DNA of 39,808 nt, taken from assembly GCA_003988855.1 (NCBI GenBank), contig QYAI01000261.1, forward strand, positions 1-39,808. Reading direction: 5' to 3'. Of the stretch, positions 36,855 through 39,808 are shown one piece after another; the first letter of the stretch is position 1, and the number at the start of each line of letters is the position of its first letter. Made by a program: the position numbers and the translations under genes. The stretch is from Arachnopeziza araneosa (taxonomy: Eukaryota; Ascomycota; Leotiomycetes; Helotiales; Arachnopezizaceae). The notes beneath the pieces were generated by a model, which saw only the letters and a program-made list of their open reading frames with translations, was not told where the DNA came from and made no database searches.

Positions 36855-37130
36855 TATAGTAGTACAAATATAAATATAGCTAGTTAAAAAATATATAAAA
36901 ATACGTTAATAGTTTAAGTATATTTAGTTTATAAGCTAGCTACAAAAGAAAAAAAAAATATAAAAAAAACTATAAGTAAAGTATGCTTTATTTACAGTAA
37001 ACTTTTTTTTAACTTTAGTTTAAATAAGCTTTAAATATATTATTTATTTTTTATACTTTAGGAATAAAAGTTTATTTGCTTGTACTGTTTATAAATAACA
37101 TTTGTAACATGTAATATTTTACTTATTACT
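36855..37130 (-). mobile_element. Family E LTR-like insertion, copy 3 (inverted, decayed)
   Basis: The reverse complement of 35351-35639 can be followed along the whole segment. The ctagttaaaaaatatataaaaatacgttaatagtttaagtatatttag tract, split over 36880-36930, matches the complement of 35570-35620. The right part near gcttgtactgtttataaataacattt (37078-37103) matches the complement of the left end of copy 1. The flanks (tttta and ttact) do not form a convincing duplication, and the left end is approximate. Confidence 0.75.
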
Positions 37131-38185
37131 TTACTTTTTATAAATAAACTTTTTATTTTTCTATTATATACTTTATAGTTTATTTTTGTTTTATTAAGCT
37201 TTTCTAATATATATACTAATAGTTAATAAGTTTTTTTATAGCTTTTACAAGTATTTTTTAAAAGAATTAAAGTTTTATATTTATAAAACTTTTAGTTACT
37301 TTAAACTTTATTATTATATATAAAATAATTTATTTTTAAATTCTAAAGTTTTTAAAAGTTTTTTTTCTTATTTTTTTTACTTTATTTGTTTAATTATAAA
37401 GTTTTATATAATTAACTGTTAGTTTACTCGATAAACTTAAGTTATTTGTATTAGCTAGTTTACTTTAAATACTAAACTTTTACATTGTAAAAAAGTTTGT
37501 ATTAGTAAGTTAAGTTAACTTGTATTAGAAAAAAAAATAAAAGCAGCTAAAGAACTTTTATAAAATTCTAGCTGCTTAACTAACTAAGCTTTCGTGCGTA
37601 GCACGTGATTATTGTACTAATATTAACTTTTATAAAAAAATTATTTAACTATAAAGTAAGTAAATAGCTATTTTTACTTTATTGCAAATATTATAGTTAC
37701 TAATTATATTTTTTACTATATTTTATATTATTATAAATATATAATTTTAATAAATTTTTTATAACGTTTTTTTAACTTTCTAGTAGCTATATACTAGTAG
37801 TTTATAAAAAGTTTTTATTAAGCTTTTTATAAGTTTTCGTAAAATATATATTTAATAGCTAAAATTTATTTAAAGTTTATTAACTTAAAAAAGTTTTTTT
37901 ATTTTTATTTTTATAATTTAAGTTATTATAGTAAACTTTAATTTTTCTAGTAATATATTTAAGTTTATTTAAAATATTACTTTTAGTTTTAGTACTTTTT
38001 TAAAAGTTTTTTATTTAGTATTTAAATTTAAACTTTAAAGTATTAACTTTTTTATATTTAAGTTTTCTAATATAATAAATAATAAAATAATAAATAGCTA
38101 ACTTTTTTTTTTATTATACTTGTTTTTTATTTTGTATTTATATAATTTAATAGTTTAAGTAAACTTTTATTTAATACTTAGCTTT
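37131..38185 (-). pseudogene. Fragment of the copia-like retroelement, split by a D insertion
   Basis: Excluding the family D element at 37427-37622, this segment aligns with about 24900-25590 of the main copy. Sequence just left of the insertion (tataaagttttatataattaac) matches the area near 25020-25040. Sequence to the right (aaatattatagttactaattatattttttactatatt, near 37686) matches 25133-25169. The aagtaaacttttatttaatacttagctttt end matches 25563-25592. It is T-rich on the plus strand and has no open frame. Similarity resumes beyond the family F element at 38436. Confidence 0.5.
37427..37622 (+). mobile_element. Family D short LTR-like insertion, copy 2
   Basis: A 196-bp element from tgttagttta to gtactaata with an exact, non-trivial 5-bp duplication ttaac (37422-37426 and 37623-37627). 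It interrupts the copia-like fragment, whose two halves join at this point. It keeps CACGTG in tagcacgtgatt, where copy 1 has cacgta. Each D copy has its own duplication, so the two are separate insertions and not the LTRs of one 2.6-kb element. Confidence 0.92.
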
Positions 38186-38435
38186 TATCGCAAGTTAGAC
38201 TTAATAGTTAGAACTTAAGCTTAAAAGTTTAAGCAAAAACTAAGATAACACTTAAAGATAACTTTTTTTAATAAAAAAAAAAAATTAGCGAAGCGATTTT
38301 TAAAACTATTAACAAAACTATTAATTAAGTATATATAGAAAGCTTTAAGTACTTAGTGTTTTTTAGCTTTACTTTTTTAAAATACATAAAATTTATTATT
38401 TACGTATTCTAATCGTGTAATCGTAAACTTTTATA
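38186..38435 (+). mobile_element. Family F LTR-like insertion, copy 2 (internally deleted)
   Basis: A 250-bp copy of the 12781 element. It shares the aacttaagcttaaaag hairpin region, the ttaaaactattaacaaaactattaatta repeat tract, agtatatatagaaa and the terminal aaacttttata. It lacks the stretch between the short repeats and the tatatatagaaa block (near 12940-13015 of copy 1), which explains most of the size difference. Flanks gcttt and ataaa give no clear duplication. It is inserted in the copia-like fragment. Confidence 0.75.
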
Positions 38436-39010
38436 ATAAATAAATATTTTACTACTTATTTATACATTAAAACTTTTATAAGTAAGTTTAATATTTTAAA
38501 ATATTTTAAAACAAAATTTAATTATATTTAACGACTTTTAGAAAAAAATTATTATTATTTAATTTTTTAAAGTATTTTTTACTCTAGTAATAGTTTTACT
38601 TTTAATTTTTTGTAATTATTAAATATTTAAAAAATTTAACTTTTTAATATTAAACTTGTATTTTTTAATTTTTTCTAAACTATAAATTTTATTATATAAT
38701 TTAAATATAATTTTGTTTTTATATATAAATTAAAATATTATTTAAGTAATAAATATAATTAATATTAATTTAATATTAATTGTTTTTTAGTATATTTATA
38801 AGTTTAAATAGTGTTATATAATATTTGTAGTAAAATATAATTTTACATTTTTTACTTATTTTTATATTATATTTTCAAAAAAATAGCTTTTATAAAATAA
38901 TTTTTTATTTTAAAAATAAAAAAAAAGTTTTATTTTTAATTATAATTGCATTTAAATTCTAATAGTTTATAATTAACTTTCTTTAAACTATTTTTATACT
39001 AAATATACTA
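38436..39010 (-). pseudogene. Right-hand continuation of the copia-like fragment
   Basis: Scattered tracts match about 25840-26340 of the main copy: aatattaaacttgtattttttaatttt (38647-38673) matches the area near 25880-25907, and agtatatttataagtttaaatagtgttatataatatttgtag (near 38788) matches 26076-26130. No frame is open. The right boundary is set by the family F element that follows. Confidence 0.5.
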
Positions 39011-39015
39011 AATAT

Positions 39016-39325
39016 TGTAAAAGTTTACAATTGTATAGTTAAAACACGTAAATAATAAATTTGTTATTTTTAAAAAATAAAGTTAAAAAGTACTAAGTAC
39101 TTAAAGCTTTTTGTATATTTTTCTTATATAAAAAAAACAGCTAATATAGTTTTTGTTATATATTTTTTTTTAATAGTTAAGTAATAGTTAATAAATAGTT
39201 TTGTTAATAGTTTTATTAATAGTTTTAAGAATTACTTTACTAATTTTTATTTTTATATTAAAGAAATTAGCTTCTAGTGCTGCTTTATAATTATTTACTA
39301 TTTAACTATTTTTTTTTTTTTTATA
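39016..39325 (-). mobile_element. Family F LTR-like insertion, copy 3 (inverted)
   Basis: The reverse complement of copy 1 can be followed from tgtaaaagttta at the left, through aaaaagtactaagtacttaaagc, acagctaatatagtttttgttatat and the aatagttaataaatagtttt repeat tract, to agcttctagtgctgcttta. The segment holding the 20-bp hairpin is replaced by a shorter unrelated stretch, so the palindrome has been lost. The right end lies in a T run and is approximate. Confidence 0.75.
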
Positions 39326-39808
39326 AAAAGCTTTTTAGAAATACGAAATTAGTTAATATATAAAATTTATTTATATTTTTTATTAAAACTAATTGTAAAG
39401 AAATATACTTTAAAACACTTTAAAATTAGTATATAATTTTTACAGAAAAGTTTTAATTAGCTAAAAAGTATAACAGCAAAGTTTCTAGTTTTTAAGTTAC
39501 GAAAATTAAAAATAAAGTTAAAGCTAATTTTAACTAAAAGTAAAAATTTTATATATAATTTTTATTTTTATTTTATAGCTAGTATATAAAAAAATATAAC
39601 TAAAAACGTAGTTCTATATACTTATTTTTAATTTTATTTTGTTTTATACTATTACAAAAAGCTTATTTAACATAAACGTATTGTTTATAGTATTATAGTT
39701 AAAAAAAGATTTTTTTAATTATAACACGACAAGTAACTAATAAGTTACTTTTTAAATAAAGCATTATAATTAAGCTACGTTTTAATTTATTTTCAAAAAA
39801 TATTAATA
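39326..39808. other. RIP-degraded DNA to the window end, no gene seen
   Basis: No open frame, repeat or insertion was recognised in the final stretch. Confidence 0.5.

Noticed and set aside
34969..37622. Family D pair as the two LTRs of one 2.6-kb retrotransposon
   Set aside because: Each copy has its own 5-bp duplication (aaaaa and ttaac), and the DNA between is fragments of another element plus E insertions.
1..39808. Protein-coding genes on either strand
   Set aside because: All frames I inspected are broken by TAA and TAG within short distances, and the only readable motifs occur in ruined repeats. No start, intron or domain could be supported.
1..39808. Mitochondrial genome or a naturally A+T-rich organism
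   Set aside because: No mitochondrial genes or tRNAs are visible, and preserved islands near 43% G+C differ from decayed copies by directional transitions, which fits RIP instead.
1..39808. CRISPR array or telomere repeats
   Set aside because: No regularly spaced repeats with unique spacers and no TTAGGG/CCCTAA arrays were seen; the tandem repeats present are contiguous short units.

Overview
This window is a fossil repeat landscape, not a gene region. It is extremely A+T rich from end to end. I could not support any intact protein-coding gene, rRNA or tRNA. Stop codons, mostly TAA and TAG, interrupt every frame I tried. The base pattern fits a filamentous ascomycete (Pezizomycotina) whose repeats were destroyed by repeat-induced point mutation (RIP, C-to-T on either strand). 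Copies of the same repeat differ mainly by C/T and G/A transitions, and the few surviving C residues sit mostly before T. Islands of near-normal composition, such as 15866-16075 at about 43% G+C by my count, survive inside the A+T sea. A mitochondrial genome or a uniformly A+T-rich protist would not look like this. The locus is best read as an A+T-rich isochore, perhaps centromeric or subtelomeric; the species cannot be named from this sequence.

The clearest structure is a set of 20 short insertions (118-337 bp) in six families, called A to F here. Complete ends begin with TG and finish with CA or RIP derivatives of these. Ten insertions have an exact 5-bp target-site duplication. In four more the two flanks differ only by C/T changes, as expected if RIP continued after insertion. 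TG...CA ends with 5-bp duplications are the signature of LTR-retrotransposon integration, so most are probably solo LTRs or miniature LTR elements. The long terminal inverted repeats of family C keep a MITE-type origin possible. Families A, B and C share terminal sequence.

Layout: 1-94 is a perfect 15-bp tandem array. The stretch 95-10237 is RIP-degraded DNA with single B and C insertions and one copy of a dispersed repeat, R (about 3180-4280). The stretch 10238-16075 carries a cluster of A, B, C and F insertions. The stretch 16081-22560 is degraded DNA with a 29-A run and a 30-bp tandem repeat. From about 22560 to 28400 the plus strand is T-rich. It holds two partial copies of one retroelement on the minus strand, where paired translations show a short Ty1/copia reverse-transcriptase-like motif. 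The stretch 30206-34760 has C, A and R copies, including a well preserved A element. The stretch 34969-39325 is a nest: two more fragments of the copia-like element are interrupted by D, E and F insertions, one of them (36498-36766) barely mutated.

The genes do not work together here. The window instead records history: large retroelements inserted and were mutated to ruin, short elements kept inserting, some of these were caught by later rounds of RIP, and a few arrived late enough or escaped.
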